Notes: generated by a model from the sequence alone, not told the origin. 19,609 nt of DNA from an archaeon (GCA_023245975.1 JAHFJF010000005.1:1-19609); one strand, 5' to 3'; positions 1-7,412 are shown, counted from the first letter of the stretch. Translations and numbers: made by a program.

Positions 1-97
1 CCGTTAATGTCAAGTCAAAATCAGCTATGATAGCAATTCTCTTGTCCAAAGGATATTCTTTTATTGTTTCGTAATACTCTTTATGAGTAAATCCCAT
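1..97 (-). CDS. HAD-superfamily hydrolase, N-terminal fragment (partial)
   Basis: Only the first 32 codons are in the window; the gene runs off the left edge. Translation from ATG at 97 ends in IIADFDLTLT, which fits HAD motif I (DxDxT): the first Asp would be the phosphoaspartyl nucleophile and the second the acid/base. A TATA-like box (ATCTTTTTAAAC on minus, 119-130) is centred about 27 nt before the ATG, as expected for a leaderless archaeal transcript. The gene is divergent from pth2. The substrate cannot be guessed from this piece, and a chance DxDxT match in a different family is possible. Confidence 0.5.
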   Translation of the reverse strand, partial: MGFTHKEYYETIKEYPLDKRIAIIADFDLTLT

Positions 98-118
98 AAT
101 GGTGGTTATTTTCGGTTT

Positions 119-130
119 GTTTAAAAAGAT
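119..130 (-). promoter_or_regulatory. TATA box of the HAD-like gene
   Basis: On minus the sequence reads ATCTTTTTAAAC, centred about 27 nt upstream of the ATG at 97. This leaves almost no 5' leader. Confidence 0.45.
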
Positions 131-173
131 TATGTAAAAATCATTTTATTCCTGAAGAAAATGTTGAAGTAAG

Positions 174-183
174 CTTTATTAAT
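174..183 (+). promoter_or_regulatory. TATA box of pth2
   Basis: CTTTATTAAT is centred about 28 nt before the ATG at 207. The upstream in-frame ATGs at 186 and 195 are only about 8 and 17 nt from the box, so they would probably lie outside the transcript. The box therefore favours 207 as the start. Confidence 0.45.
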
Positions 184-206
184 CAATGCATCCTATGTCC
201 ATCAAA

Positions 207-554
207 ATGAGCTTGAAGCAAGTAATCTTAGTAAGGGCTGACCTAGAAATGAGAAAAGGGAAGATGTCTGCGCAGGTCGCGCACGCATCAGTCGAAGCGG
301 TTCTAAAATCAGACAAGAAAATATTGCATGAGTGGCTGCAAGAAGGGATGAAAAAAATAGTTCTAAGGGTAGACAGCCTGAAAGAATTGTTAGAATACAA
401 AAGAAAGGCAGAAGATGCCGGATTGACAACAAGTTTGATCACAGATTCCGGAAAGACTTTCTTCAAGCAGCCTGAAACAACATGCCTAGCCATAGGCCCT
501 AATGAAGAGGGAAGGATAGATACTGTCTCTGGAAAGCTGAAACTTATTGTCTGA
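207..554 (+). CDS. pth2: Peptidyl-tRNA hydrolase 2 (archaeal/eukaryotic type)
   Basis: Cleaves the ester bond of peptidyl-tRNAs released from stalled ribosomes, recycling tRNA in the cytosol. From ATG 207 the product is 115 aa, the normal length of archaeal Pth2. The family signature is present in order: KQVILVRADL at the N-terminus, GKMSAQVAH with the catalytic-type Lys (K19), TDSGKT (D80, T84), a following Thr (T92) and the AIGP loop, ending in GKLKLIV. The usual DAG of the DAGxT motif is DSG here. Two further in-frame ATGs lie upstream (186, 195), but TATA spacing and the family N-terminus favour 207. It appears to be transcribed alone, since pfkB has its own box after the stop. Confidence 0.93.
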   Translation: MSLKQVILVRADLEMRKGKMSAQVAHASVEAVLKSDKKILHEWLQEGMKKIVLRVDSLKELLEYKRKAEDAGLTTSLITDSGKTFFKQPETTCLAIGPNEEGRIDTVSGKLKLIV

Positions 555-562
555 GAGCATAA

Positions 563-572
563 GGATTAAATA
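563..572 (+). promoter_or_regulatory. TATA box of the PfkB kinase-CYTH operon
   Basis: GATTAAATAG-type box, starting 9 nt after the pth2 stop and centred about 29 nt before ATG 597, which gives a leaderless transcript. Confidence 0.4.
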
Positions 573-596
573 GAAGTAATTAATTTCTGTTGTATA

Positions 597-1601
597 ATGG
601 AAAAGAGATACAGGCCGGTTGTAGGTAGGGAAATGCTTTTTGCATTGGAAAACACCCCTGTAGATTATGTTTCTAAAGTTGATGAAAGCCTTCTGCAAAA
701 GTTCGGCTTAAGAAAAGGCGATTTTAATGGCACATCTGACAAAGACCAGGTTTTAGGTCTTGAAAAGGAACTGAAAGATTTCGAAGTTGAATGTGGCGGC
801 TCTGCTGCGAATGTAGCTTCAGGCTACAGCAATCTAGGCTTGCCGGCAGCATTTTCAGGCAGTATTGGCAATGATTCTAACGGTGATCTCTACAAGAAAA
901 GCCTTATTGATTCAAATGTAAGGCCTTACTTGTCAGTAAGGGATGAAAGGAATGGGGTTTGCCATGTCTTGGTAACTCCAGATGGAGAGCGTACATTCTT
1001 AGTTTACATGGGGGCTTCTTCAGACTTAAAGCCAGAGGATGTCCCAAAGGAAGCTATCGCGCATTCAGGATTCCTTCATTCAACAGCATATGCATTGGAT
1101 AGCATTTCAGCAGCCTTAGAAAAGGGGATTGAATATGCAAAAGCAAATAATGTGTTAGTCAGCTTTGATTTGGCATCTAGAAAATCAATTGAAAGGCACG
1201 AAAAGAAATTAGATGATATTCTCTCAAATACAGACATACTTTTTGTTAACAGGGAAGAGGCGGATGCTTTCGGCTTCAAGAAAGGTGATGAGCTGAAACT
1301 TATTGAATATATGACTAAGCATTATGGTATAGCATTGGTAGCTTACAAGCTAAGGGAAGACGGGGCAATAATCAGCTCTGGTCATGGAAATAAAACTGCC
1401 ATGGTTATGTCATATAAGGTAAATGTAATTAACACTAACGGCGCCGGAGATGGATTCGCTGCTGGGTTATTATACGGATTGACAAGCAATTATGACCTTT
1501 TCAATTCAGGCAAGATTGCAACATTTTATGCATCAAGGATAATCATGCAGGAATCTTCAAAAATAAGCTATAAATTATTCGATATCGAAGGTATGCTATA
1601 A
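597..1601 (+). CDS. PfkB-family carbohydrate/nucleoside kinase
   Basis: A ribokinase-fold kinase that would transfer phosphate from ATP (or ADP) to a sugar or nucleoside hydroxyl. The 334-aa length is usual. The N-terminal PfkB signature GGSAANVA is at residues 67-74. The C-terminal signature NTNGAGDGFAAG has the anion hole GAGD (282-285) with Asp285 as catalytic base. NREEAD (218-223) is the usual NxxE-type region. The overall pattern resembles the adenosine-kinase/ribokinase branch, but substrate specificity cannot be read from sequence. The stop codon overlaps the ATG of the CYTH gene (TAATG at 1599-1603), so the two are translationally coupled. No homoserine kinase is seen in the window, but nothing here shows that this PfkB protein fills that role. 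Confidence 0.88.
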   Translation: MEKRYRPVVGREMLFALENTPVDYVSKVDESLLQKFGLRKGDFNGTSDKDQVLGLEKELKDFEVECGGSAANVASGYSNLGLPAAFSGSIGNDSNGDLYKKSLIDSNVRPYLSVRDERNGVCHVLVTPDGERTFLVYMGASSDLKPEDVPKEAIAHSGFLHSTAYALDSISAALEKGIEYAKANNVLVSFDLASRKSIERHEKKLDDILSNTDILFVNREEADAFGFKKGDELKLIEYMTKHYGIALVAYKLREDGAIISSGHGNKTAMVMSYKVNVINTNGAGDGFAAGLLYGLTSNYDLFNSGKIATFYASRIIMQESSKISYKLFDIEGML

Positions 1602-2131
1602 TGGAAATAGAGACTGAAATAAAATATGAGGTAAACAACCTCTCCGAAATCAAAATTCCGTCTGGCTTTTTGCTTGGAGAAGGCAGGGAAAAAAATTCTT
1701 TTATTGATTTTGGCAATAGGCTTTCAAAAAGGGGCATAAAAGTAAGGGTAAGGGAATATTGCACAAAGATAACAATTACAGAGAAAAAAAAGGGAACATT
1801 TATAGGAGGGATTAAGGAAGTACCCGAAAGAAATATAGATCTCGCAAAGGGCTCTCTCAGTGAAGTTCTAGACTTTTTCAAAGACCTTGGTGCAAGGGAA
1901 ATCGGTTATTATGAGAAGGAAAATAGGGTCACATATATTGATAACGAAGATTGTTTATATTGTTTAGATACTATTTTAGATCGCGGCAAGGAAAGGTATT
2001 TTGTTGAAATAGAAGCAGCTGAAAGAGAAGTAATAATTGAGAAAGCAAGGAAACTTGGATTAGATAATCCAGAATTAGAAGCAAGGATAATGGAAAAATC
2101 CTATTTTGAGATGTTTGCAAGAAAACGCTGA
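1601..2131 (+). CDS. CYTH-domain protein (CyaB class IV adenylate cyclase / triphosphatase family)
   Basis: A small (176 aa) CYTH tunnel-fold protein. The diagnostic ExExK motif is at the very N-terminus (E4, E6, K8 in MEIETEIK). It is followed by alternating charged strands typical of the triphosphate-binding tunnel: VRVRE, ITITEKKK, KENRVTY, and YFVEIEAAE near the C-terminus. Family members act on triphosphates (thiamine triphosphate, inorganic triphosphate) or make cAMP. In archaea the CyaB-like label is common, but the activity is usually unproven. It overlaps the kinase stop codon by one base and so is co-translated with it; a phosphoryl-metabolism link is inferred from this only. Confidence 0.85.
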   Translation: MEIETEIKYEVNNLSEIKIPSGFLLGEGREKNSFIDFGNRLSKRGIKVRVREYCTKITITEKKKGTFIGGIKEVPERNIDLAKGSLSEVLDFFKDLGAREIGYYEKENRVTYIDNEDCLYCLDTILDRGKERYFVEIEAAEREVIIEKARKLGLDNPELEARIMEKSYFEMFARKR

Positions 2132-2149
2132 GATTATAGATTCAATATG

Positions 2150-2159
2150 TTTATAATTT
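2150..2159 (+). promoter_or_regulatory. TATA box before the 173-aa unknown gene
   Basis: TTTATAATTT is centred about 26 nt before ATG 2180. The longer reading frame starting at ATG 2147 begins upstream of this box, so that start is unlikely to be used. Confidence 0.4.
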
Positions 2160-2179
2160 GTTATATCATCATGAAACTT

Positions 2180-2701
2180 ATGCCTAACTGGTTAAAATAT
2201 TATAGCTACAAAATACCTGAATCTTTTAAGACCATATTGGTTGGAACAGATAGATCTCAAATAATAAATACATTAAATTATTACAAGACAAAAAGAGGTC
2301 AGGAATTAAGAGTCCCTCTAGGGACTGAAATCTATGAAGCAACTTCTCTAGAAATAAGGTGCGGCCTTCCATTTATCAGCAGCAAATTCTTCTTCAAGGC
2401 AGAAGTAAGGCCGAATGTGATTTTAGATGTCAATGCAAATGCGGTAGATTACGCAAAGGATATTGCAGAAAATTATGAAAAATTAAAGCGGGGAGACCTT
2501 TACAAGTTTGAGCCCGGATTGAGCGAATTCGGATTGTACTTTCTTCCGGAATATATAATGCAAGGGATAAGTGATTATGATTGGAGTCAACATAAAAGTA
2601 TAATTGATAAATGGAAAAGGTTAGAAGATGATTTAAAAGAAGATGTAGGCATAATTAGAAAGCAGGATATTAAATCTAAAAATCCAAATGATGTAAATTA
2701 A
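2180..2701 (+). CDS. Unrecognised cytosolic protein, 173 aa
   Basis: I do not recognise a family. The start at ATG 2180 (MPNWLKYYSY) is chosen because the TATA box at 2150-2159 lies 26 nt before it. ATGs at 2147 and 2171 are in frame but too close to, or before, the box. The product has no signal peptide or membrane segment. It has a mixed alpha/beta N-terminal half, a segment with charged strands (KFFFKAEVRPNVILDVNAN), and a charged, probably helical C-terminus (KWKRLEDDLKEDV) with a polar tail. The aromatic-rich middle (FGLYFLPEY) may be a core. It ends 5 nt before the 3' end of the oppositely oriented tRNA-Tyr. Confidence 0.75.
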   Translation: MPNWLKYYSYKIPESFKTILVGTDRSQIINTLNYYKTKRGQELRVPLGTEIYEATSLEIRCGLPFISSKFFFKAEVRPNVILDVNANAVDYAKDIAENYEKLKRGDLYKFEPGLSEFGLYFLPEYIMQGISDYDWSQHKSIIDKWKRLEDDLKEDVGIIRKQDIKSKNPNDVN

Positions 2702-2706
2702 AAATA

Positions 2707-2831
2707 TCCCGCCTGCAGGATTTGAACCTGCGACCTTCCGGGATCCGCTGGCCTTTTTTCATCCATAGCACTCTGTGCATAGTCTAAAGGCATCTACAGC
2801 CAGACGCTCCACCAGGTTGAGCTAAGGCGGG
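2707..2831 (-). tRNA. tRNA-Tyr(GTA) with intron
   Basis: Read on minus: acceptor CCCGCCT pairs fully with AGGCGGG; D stem GCTC/GAGC; anticodon stem TCTGG/CCGGA (one T-G pair); loop CTGTAGC with anticodon GTA; variable loop AGGTC; T stem GCAGG/CCTGC with TTCAAAT; discriminator A. The mature form is 74 nt with no encoded CCA. The C1-G72 pair plus A73 are the archaeal tRNA-Tyr identity elements. A naive fold without splicing gives a false long variable arm that resembles tRNA-Leu/Ser. A TATA box lies 29 nt upstream. Confidence 0.93.
2743..2793 (-). other. Archaeal tRNA intron (51 nt) with bulge-helix-bulge
   Basis: Placed between anticodon-loop positions 37 and 38, the canonical site. The predicted BHB has a four-pair central helix (exon CTGT with intron GCGG, including G-T pairs). 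It is flanked by 3-nt bulges AG^A and AT^C, with the anticodon stem on one side and an intron helix GCCTTT/AAAGGC on the other. Cleavage at the carets removes exactly 51 nt and leaves a 7-nt loop. Confidence 0.8.
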
Positions 2832-2854
2832 AATGCAGAAAGATGACTTTTACT

Positions 2855-2865
2855 CATATTTAAAC
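2855..2865 (-). promoter_or_regulatory. TATA box of tRNA-Tyr
   Basis: GTTTAAATATG on minus, centred 29 nt before the tRNA 5' end. Together with the tRNA-Arg promoter it calibrates the box-to-start distance used for the other genes. Confidence 0.6.
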
Positions 2866-2909
2866 ATATTGGTGAAAAATTACGATATATTTTTATATCT
2901 TGAATCAAT

Positions 2910-3896
2910 TTGACCAATATCGCAAAAATTGGTCTAGTGGGATTTGGGAATGTCGGAAAGGAGTTATATAGAAGGCTGAAATCCAATGGGCATGATGTTT
3001 CATTTTCAATCAGTAATCATGGGCTGTATGATCGCCTTGGGAATAAGATAGATGAAAAGGACGGCTATTTCAATTCTATTAAGCATATAGATATTGTCTG
3101 CCTTGCAATCCCTACATTGGACGATGGAAAAACGGCTTATGATTATATTAGTCATGCATTCGATAATGGAAAATTAGTAGTTACCTGCGAAAAAGGTGCA
3201 CTATCTAACTATTTCAAGGAACTACAAGAGAATCTTTCACATCTCGGCTATAGTGCAACGGTTGGCGGCGGCACAAGACTATTGCAATATGGCAAGCAAA
3301 GGATGACTTCTGAAGTCACTGAAATCCATGCAATAGTAAATGGTACATTGAATTACGTGTTTGAGCAGGTTTCAAAAGGCAGAAGCCTTGGCGAAGTTGC
3401 AAGGGAAGCCAAGAAGCTGGGCTATGCAGAGCCTGGCGCTGAATCCACTTTGGAAGTGATAAACACTGAGGCAAACAGCGATGTGCCTATGAAGACAGCA
3501 ATATTATTCAATGTTTTGGGCCTTGGCGAAATATCAGCAAGTGATTTGAAAAGCAATGCAAAAAACCTTACCGAAGAGGATTTAAGGGCCTTGATAATGG
3601 AATCACAGAATAGAAGATATATCGTTTCTATCACAAAGGAAGACAGCAAAGAAGGCAATAACATCGGAGGCTTCAAGGAAGAAGTAAATGGCTGGCACAT
3701 CTCTGCAGGATTCAAAAATATTTCAGAAAACCCATTGTTCATGCAATTGACAGTGAGTGGTGTCAATAATTCGCTTTTAGTTTGCGATGGCAAAGATGGT
3801 ATTAATGGTACTTACAAAGTATCTGGCCAAGGTGCAGGAGCTGAGCCTACAACTACTGCAATGTTATTAGACTTGGAAAGCCTTCTAAGGCATTAA
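2910..3896 (+). CDS. hom: Homoserine dehydrogenase (monofunctional, no ACT domain)
   Basis: Reduces aspartate semialdehyde to homoserine with NAD(P)H, the branch point to threonine. Rossmann motif GFGNVG at 11-16; TCEKGAL (92-98) with the conserved Lys of the family; VGGGT (118-122); NGTLNYV (144-150); GYAE (171-174); DVPMK with Asp191 and Lys195, equivalent to the catalytic Asp/Lys of known enzymes; and a C-terminal GQGAGAEPTTTAM that matches the family GxGAG motif. The spacing between GYAE and DVPMK is about 6 residues longer than in yeast HSD. At 328 aa it has no fused aspartokinase and no regulatory ACT domain. The start is a TTG; no in-frame ATG precedes the Rossmann fold. threonine synthase follows directly. 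Confidence 0.9.
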   Translation: MTNIAKIGLVGFGNVGKELYRRLKSNGHDVSFSISNHGLYDRLGNKIDEKDGYFNSIKHIDIVCLAIPTLDDGKTAYDYISHAFDNGKLVVTCEKGALSNYFKELQENLSHLGYSATVGGGTRLLQYGKQRMTSEVTEIHAIVNGTLNYVFEQVSKGRSLGEVAREAKKLGYAEPGAESTLEVINTEANSDVPMKTAILFNVLGLGEISASDLKSNAKNLTEEDLRALIMESQNRRYIVSITKEDSKEGNNIGGFKEEVNGWHISAGFKNISENPLFMQLTVSGVNNSLLVCDGKDGINGTYKVSGQGAGAEPTTTAMLLDLESLLRH

Positions 3897-3907
3897 AACA
3901 GCGATGA

Positions 3908-3919
3908 ATTTATATAATT
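3908..3919 (+). promoter_or_regulatory. TATA box of thrC
   Basis: ATTTATATAATT starts 11 nt after the hom stop and is centred about 25 nt before ATG 3938. It gives thrC its own promoter and argues against the in-frame TTG at 3920, which overlaps the box. Confidence 0.5.
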
Positions 3920-3937
3920 TTGACTAATGCAATTATC

Positions 3938-5284
3938 ATGCCCATCAGATATTACAGCACAAATCGCAATAATTTTTTCTTTGAAGAAAATATTTCATTC
4001 AGGGAAGCGCTATTCAGGGGCATAGCCAAAGATAAAGGCCTCTACATGCCAGACTTAATTCCAACTTTTTCAAGAAAAGAATTGGATAATTTAAAAACAA
4101 TTGCTTTATACTATCATGAAATAGCCTTCAAGGTTTTAAGGAAATTCCTGCATGAAGACATAAAAGATGAAAAGTTATCTGAAATAATCAAAGAAGCATA
4201 TGATTTTGAAGTTCCGTTTGAGCATGCAAAAGAAGATGCCTATATCTTAAGGCTTGATAAAGGCCCTACTGCTTCTTTCAAGGATTTTGCTGCAAGGTTC
4301 ATGGCAAGGATAATGAATGAATTGAAAGGTGGGGAGGATATAACAATATTGGTCGCAACATCTGGAGACACTGGAAGTGCAGTTGGTGAAGCTTACAAAG
4401 GATTGAATGGCTTCAATGTCTACATTCTTTATCCAAAAGACGAAGTTAGCAATATCCAAAAAAGGCAGCTGGATTGCATCGGCGGGAATGTCAAGTCAAT
4501 ATCCATAGATGGCAAGTTTGATGATTGCCAGAAGCTTGTAAAGTCTGCATTCATGGACAAGGATTTGGCTAAATTGAATCTTACATCCTCTAACTCCATA
4601 AATATCGGAAGGGTTTTGCCACAGATATGCTATTATTTCTATGCATATGCAATCTTAGATTTTGAAGAATTAGTTTTCTCAATACCTTCAGGAAACTTTG
4701 GGAATGCATTAGGCTGCGAGATGGCAAGAAGGATGGGCTTGCCTGTAAGCAAGATAATAATTGCCACTAATGAAAATGATGAGTTCCCAAGATTCTTAGG
4801 CACAGGCCTTTACAAAAAGATAATGCCTTCAAAATCCTGTTTGTCTAATGCAATGAATGTCGGAAACCCAAGCAATTTGGCAAGATTCTTTGACCTGTAT
4901 GGCGGACATTTGGATGAAGAGGGCAATATAATGCGCCTACCAGATGTAGAAGAGATGAGAAAAAGGTTTTTCTCTATTTCAATTGATGATTGCTTAACAT
5001 TAAAAACAATCAAGGATACTTATGAGAGATTTGGATTAATTTTAGAGCCCCATGGTGCAGTTGCATTCGCCGCATTGAATGAATATTTGAGATCAAATAA
5101 AGCCAAGGCAGTCTCATTGGAAACTGCGGATCCTGCAAAATTCCCTGAAATTATTCAAAAGGAATTAGGATTTTCTCCAAAAATTCCAAAATCTTTAGAA
5201 TTAATATTGAATAAAAACTGCCATTCTGAAATTTTATCAAACAATTATCAGGAATTAAAAGAATATTTGCTCAGCAACAGATAA
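3938..5284 (+). CDS. thrC: Threonine synthase (PLP-dependent)
   Basis: Converts O-phosphohomoserine to threonine and phosphate in the cytosol. From ATG 3938 it is 448 aa. The N-terminal YYSTN and FREALFRGIAKDKGLYMP are the marks of the bacterial/fungal long-form ThrC rather than the short archaeal form. PLP Schiff-base Lys115 lies in GPTASFKDFAARF. ATSGDTGSA (140-148) and SIPSGNFGN are the substrate- and PLP-phosphate-binding loops. It follows hom by 41 nt. Homoserine kinase, needed to make the substrate, is not in this window. The gene ends 6 nt before the convergent rpe stop. Confidence 0.95.
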   Translation: MPIRYYSTNRNNFFFEENISFREALFRGIAKDKGLYMPDLIPTFSRKELDNLKTIALYYHEIAFKVLRKFLHEDIKDEKLSEIIKEAYDFEVPFEHAKEDAYILRLDKGPTASFKDFAARFMARIMNELKGGEDITILVATSGDTGSAVGEAYKGLNGFNVYILYPKDEVSNIQKRQLDCIGGNVKSISIDGKFDDCQKLVKSAFMDKDLAKLNLTSSNSINIGRVLPQICYYFYAYAILDFEELVFSIPSGNFGNALGCEMARRMGLPVSKIIIATNENDEFPRFLGTGLYKKIMPSKSCLSNAMNVGNPSNLARFFDLYGGHLDEEGNIMRLPDVEEMRKRFFSISIDDCLTLKTIKDTYERFGLILEPHGAVAFAALNEYLRSNKAKAVSLETADPAKFPEIIQKELGFSPKIPKSLELILNKNCHSEILSNNYQELKEYLLSNR

Positions 5285-5290
5285 CAATCA

Positions 5291-5917
5291 TTATAACAGT
5301 GCAGCCTCAAGCTCTGCTTTAGCCTTTACTAGGTCATTATTTCTTTGTATATAGCTCCCAACGGCAAATAAGTTAGCGCCATTCTCTTTGCATAATCTTA
5401 TCGTCTCTGGATTCATTCCGCCATCAACCTCTATGTCTCCGCCATAAATTGTCCTTAGCAATCTCACCTTTTCAACAACTTCTGGCACAAACTTAGCCCC
5501 ATAACTGCCTGGCTCAACGGTAAGAAGCAAAATGGTATCCAGTTTTCCCATCAAGGATATTATTTCTAATATGCTTGTCCCAGGATTTAATGAAAAGCCT
5601 ATCTTCTGGTTTTTCTTTTTTACAGATTCTATCAGTTTAAAAGGATCTTTGACTCGTTCATAATTAACAATAATCTTTTCAAAGTTATTGAAGCTAAGGT
5701 GTACCCAGCGCTCTGGATCATCAACCATCAAATGCACCTCATAATTCCTGCCTGGATACAAAACAATATCATCAAACCAATTACTCTTATTGTTGACAAA
5801 TATCCCATCCATTATGTCTAGATGCATCGAATCGAAATGGGGATGAAGCCTTTTAACAATAGAATCAAGCTCAAACTCAGATTTTGCAATTACAGTTGGG
5901 ATTATCTTATATATCAT
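5291..5917 (-). CDS. rpe: Ribulose-phosphate 3-epimerase family protein
   Basis: A TIM-barrel epimerase that interconverts ribulose-5-phosphate and xylulose-5-phosphate. The metal and acid/base residues are in place: His32 and Asp34 in MHLDIMDG, His62 in VHLMV, and Asp165 in EVDGG. The phosphate-binding style VEPGSYGAKF loop (family NPGFGGQ) is recognisable but diverged, and the usual FHxE strand reads VNYE. The 208-aa length is slightly short for the family. It begins 5 nt after the stop of the upstream secreted-protein gene, so it is probably in the same transcript, an unusual pairing. The divergence leaves room for a different sugar phosphate substrate. Confidence 0.85.
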   Translation of the reverse strand: MIYKIIPTVIAKSEFELDSIVKRLHPHFDSMHLDIMDGIFVNNKSNWFDDIVLYPGRNYEVHLMVDDPERWVHLSFNNFEKIIVNYERVKDPFKLIESVKKKNQKIGFSLNPGTSILEIISLMGKLDTILLLTVEPGSYGAKFVPEVVEKVRLLRTIYGGDIEVDGGMNPETIRLCKENGANLFAVGSYIQRNNDLVKAKAELEAALL

Positions 5918-5922
5918 GATTA

Positions 5923-7368
5923 TTATTCGGGAGCCTTTATCTCTCTAGAACCTGAGAAGAATGAAAGCGGATTGGATTTTGAATTTATTGTTTTTCCTCT
6001 TGGATTCTTGTATCTCACTAAGGCAGGTGGCAATAAGAACTTGCCAATCATGTTTATCTTGGAATGCACTGTATATGAAAGAATTCTCTCTTCACCAGCA
6101 AGAAGCTCATTCAATGTCCAAGTCAATTTTACGCCCTTCTCTCCCTTTTGCACTTTTTCAGGATGCAAAGTTCCAAACTGTGTTGATGGATAAATTAAAT
6201 TCGGCAGTAGTTCTATAACTGCTACATTATGGACAGATTTCCCGGACTTGTTCTTTATGTGCAATAATACCTTCAGCTCCGACATCCCGTCTGGTGTCTG
6301 CTTTATCTTTAGTATCTCTTTCCTGATTGTTACTCCCCGTGATAACAAGTATCCTGATAGCAATGCTACAAATACTACCAATAGTATTCCAGCAAATAAA
6401 GGCTGGTAATTTATCGTGACAGAAAGCTTGTATTCAGAATCTGGCTCAATAGTAAACTGCCAATGCAATCCAGTACCATCAGATGAGCTTGGGTCAGCAG
6501 AATAGCCGGCAAATGATCTCTGGAACATATTAAGCGGCAGGTCAAATGATTCTTGTACAGGGCTGTTCCCTGCATTTGATTTTGTTACCAAGTAAGTTGT
6601 CTTGAGAAATTGCGAATTTACTTCTAGCTTCTCCTTTACATCGGTCTTTTCCAATACCCTGAATAGTATCTTTGCATTGTCGGTTAGGAAATCAGCTTGT
6701 ATTACCCTTATGTTAAGCGGGTATTCGCTTGGCTTTGCCAGCGGCGGTATTGCGAATGTAAATGATTCTTCTCTTTCTTGGTATGGGAAGAAATTGATTA
6801 CTCTTTCTTCATTGAAAAACTCACTGTTGACTACAACTTTAACATCTCTGATATTTGTGTTTAGGTTGCTCTTCAGGGAGACTCCTACGGTAAATTCCCT
6901 TCCAGGCTGTACTTTCTCAGGGACAGAAGTCTTCAGCTCAAATATATCTTCAGGCGGAACAACACGCAGGATAAAGCCGTGGTCAGTTTTTTCTGAGTTT
7001 GTCAATGATTGAAGTGTTATGAAAGTGCCGTAATTCTCTTTGGGAAGTGTACTCTTTTTTAGTTTTATTGTTACATTTGTCTTTGCTTGCTGCCCTGTGT
7101 TTATCGACATGCGATTATTGCTAATTAATATATATTCGAATTTAGAATTTGGCAACCCGGAAAATGGGTCTGCAGCCAGGCTCAGTTCTTGCACCCGTGA
7201 ACCTATATTTTGAACAGTTACAGTAAAAATGGCTTCTCCGCCGACTTGGACATAAGTAGGACCAGTATGTGTTACTTTTAGGTTTGGACTTTGCTCTATT
7301 ACTTCTAGTGCAAAAGCTTGCGCTGCAATTAGAATCAGTACTACTCCGAAAATTAGGCTCTTTTTCAA
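5923..7368 (-). CDS. Exported single-TM protein with Ig-like (CARDB/DUF11-type) domains
   Basis: 481 aa starting at TTG 7368, with GGAGG 3 nt upstream (7372-7376). Signal peptide at 1-20 (KKSLIFGVVLILIAAQAFA). Extracytoplasmic beta-rich repeats follow: about 25-137, ending VVPPED, with NIG and TVTVQN strands typical of CARDB/NEW1 folds, and about 140-238. A linker leads to a transmembrane helix at about 324-343. The residues after the helix are basic (RGVTIRKEILKIK), so the C-terminal ~135 aa, itself a DUF11-like beta domain (IKNKSGKSVHNVAVIE), should be cytoplasmic. No enzyme motif is visible; an adhesion or envelope scaffold role is inferred. rpe follows in the same operon. Confidence 0.8.
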   Translation of the reverse strand: MKKSLIFGVVLILIAAQAFALEVIEQSPNLKVTHTGPTYVQVGGEAIFTVTVQNIGSRVQELSLAADPFSGLPNSKFEYILISNNRMSINTGQQAKTNVTIKLKKSTLPKENYGTFITLQSLTNSEKTDHGFILRVVPPEDIFELKTSVPEKVQPGREFTVGVSLKSNLNTNIRDVKVVVNSEFFNEERVINFFPYQEREESFTFAIPPLAKPSEYPLNIRVIQADFLTDNAKILFRVLEKTDVKEKLEVNSQFLKTTYLVTKSNAGNSPVQESFDLPLNMFQRSFAGYSADPSSSDGTGLHWQFTIEPDSEYKLSVTINYQPLFAGILLVVFVALLSGYLLSRGVTIRKEILKIKQTPDGMSELKVLLHIKNKSGKSVHNVAVIELLPNLIYPSTQFGTLHPEKVQKGEKGVKLTWTLNELLAGEERILSYTVHSKINMIGKFLLPPALVRYKNPRGKTINSKSNPLSFFSGSREIKAPE

Positions 7369-7371
7369 TGT

Positions 7372-7376
7372 CCTCC
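7372..7376 (-). promoter_or_regulatory. Shine-Dalgarno of the exported single-TM protein
   Basis: GGAGG on minus, 3 nt before a TTG codon. No in-frame ATG lies nearby and the signal peptide begins right at this TTG, so the site decides the start. Confidence 0.6.
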
Positions 7377-7400
7377 CCTAGAAAATGGAGTTCTTACTGA

Positions 7401-7412
7401 TATTTAAATATT
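7401..7412 (-). promoter_or_regulatory. TATA box of the exported protein-rpe operon
   Basis: ATATTTAAATA-type element on minus, centred about 37 nt before the TTG start. This implies a leader of roughly 10 nt that just contains the Shine-Dalgarno. Confidence 0.4.

Noticed and set aside
597..1601. PfkB protein as the missing homoserine kinase
   Set aside because: Homoserine kinase is normally a GHMP-family enzyme, and nothing in the PfkB substrate region points to homoserine; it is also not in the hom-thrC transcript.
2707..2831. tRNA-Leu or tRNA-Ser with a long variable arm
   Set aside because: The false arm arises from unspliced intron sequence; the C1-G72 pair, A73 and restored GTA loop after removing 51 nt identify tRNA-Tyr.
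6602..7012. Plus-strand frame of 136 aa inside the exported-protein gene
   Set aside because: Ser/Thr/Phe-rich reverse-complement shadow of a clear minus-strand coding region; no family and no promoter.
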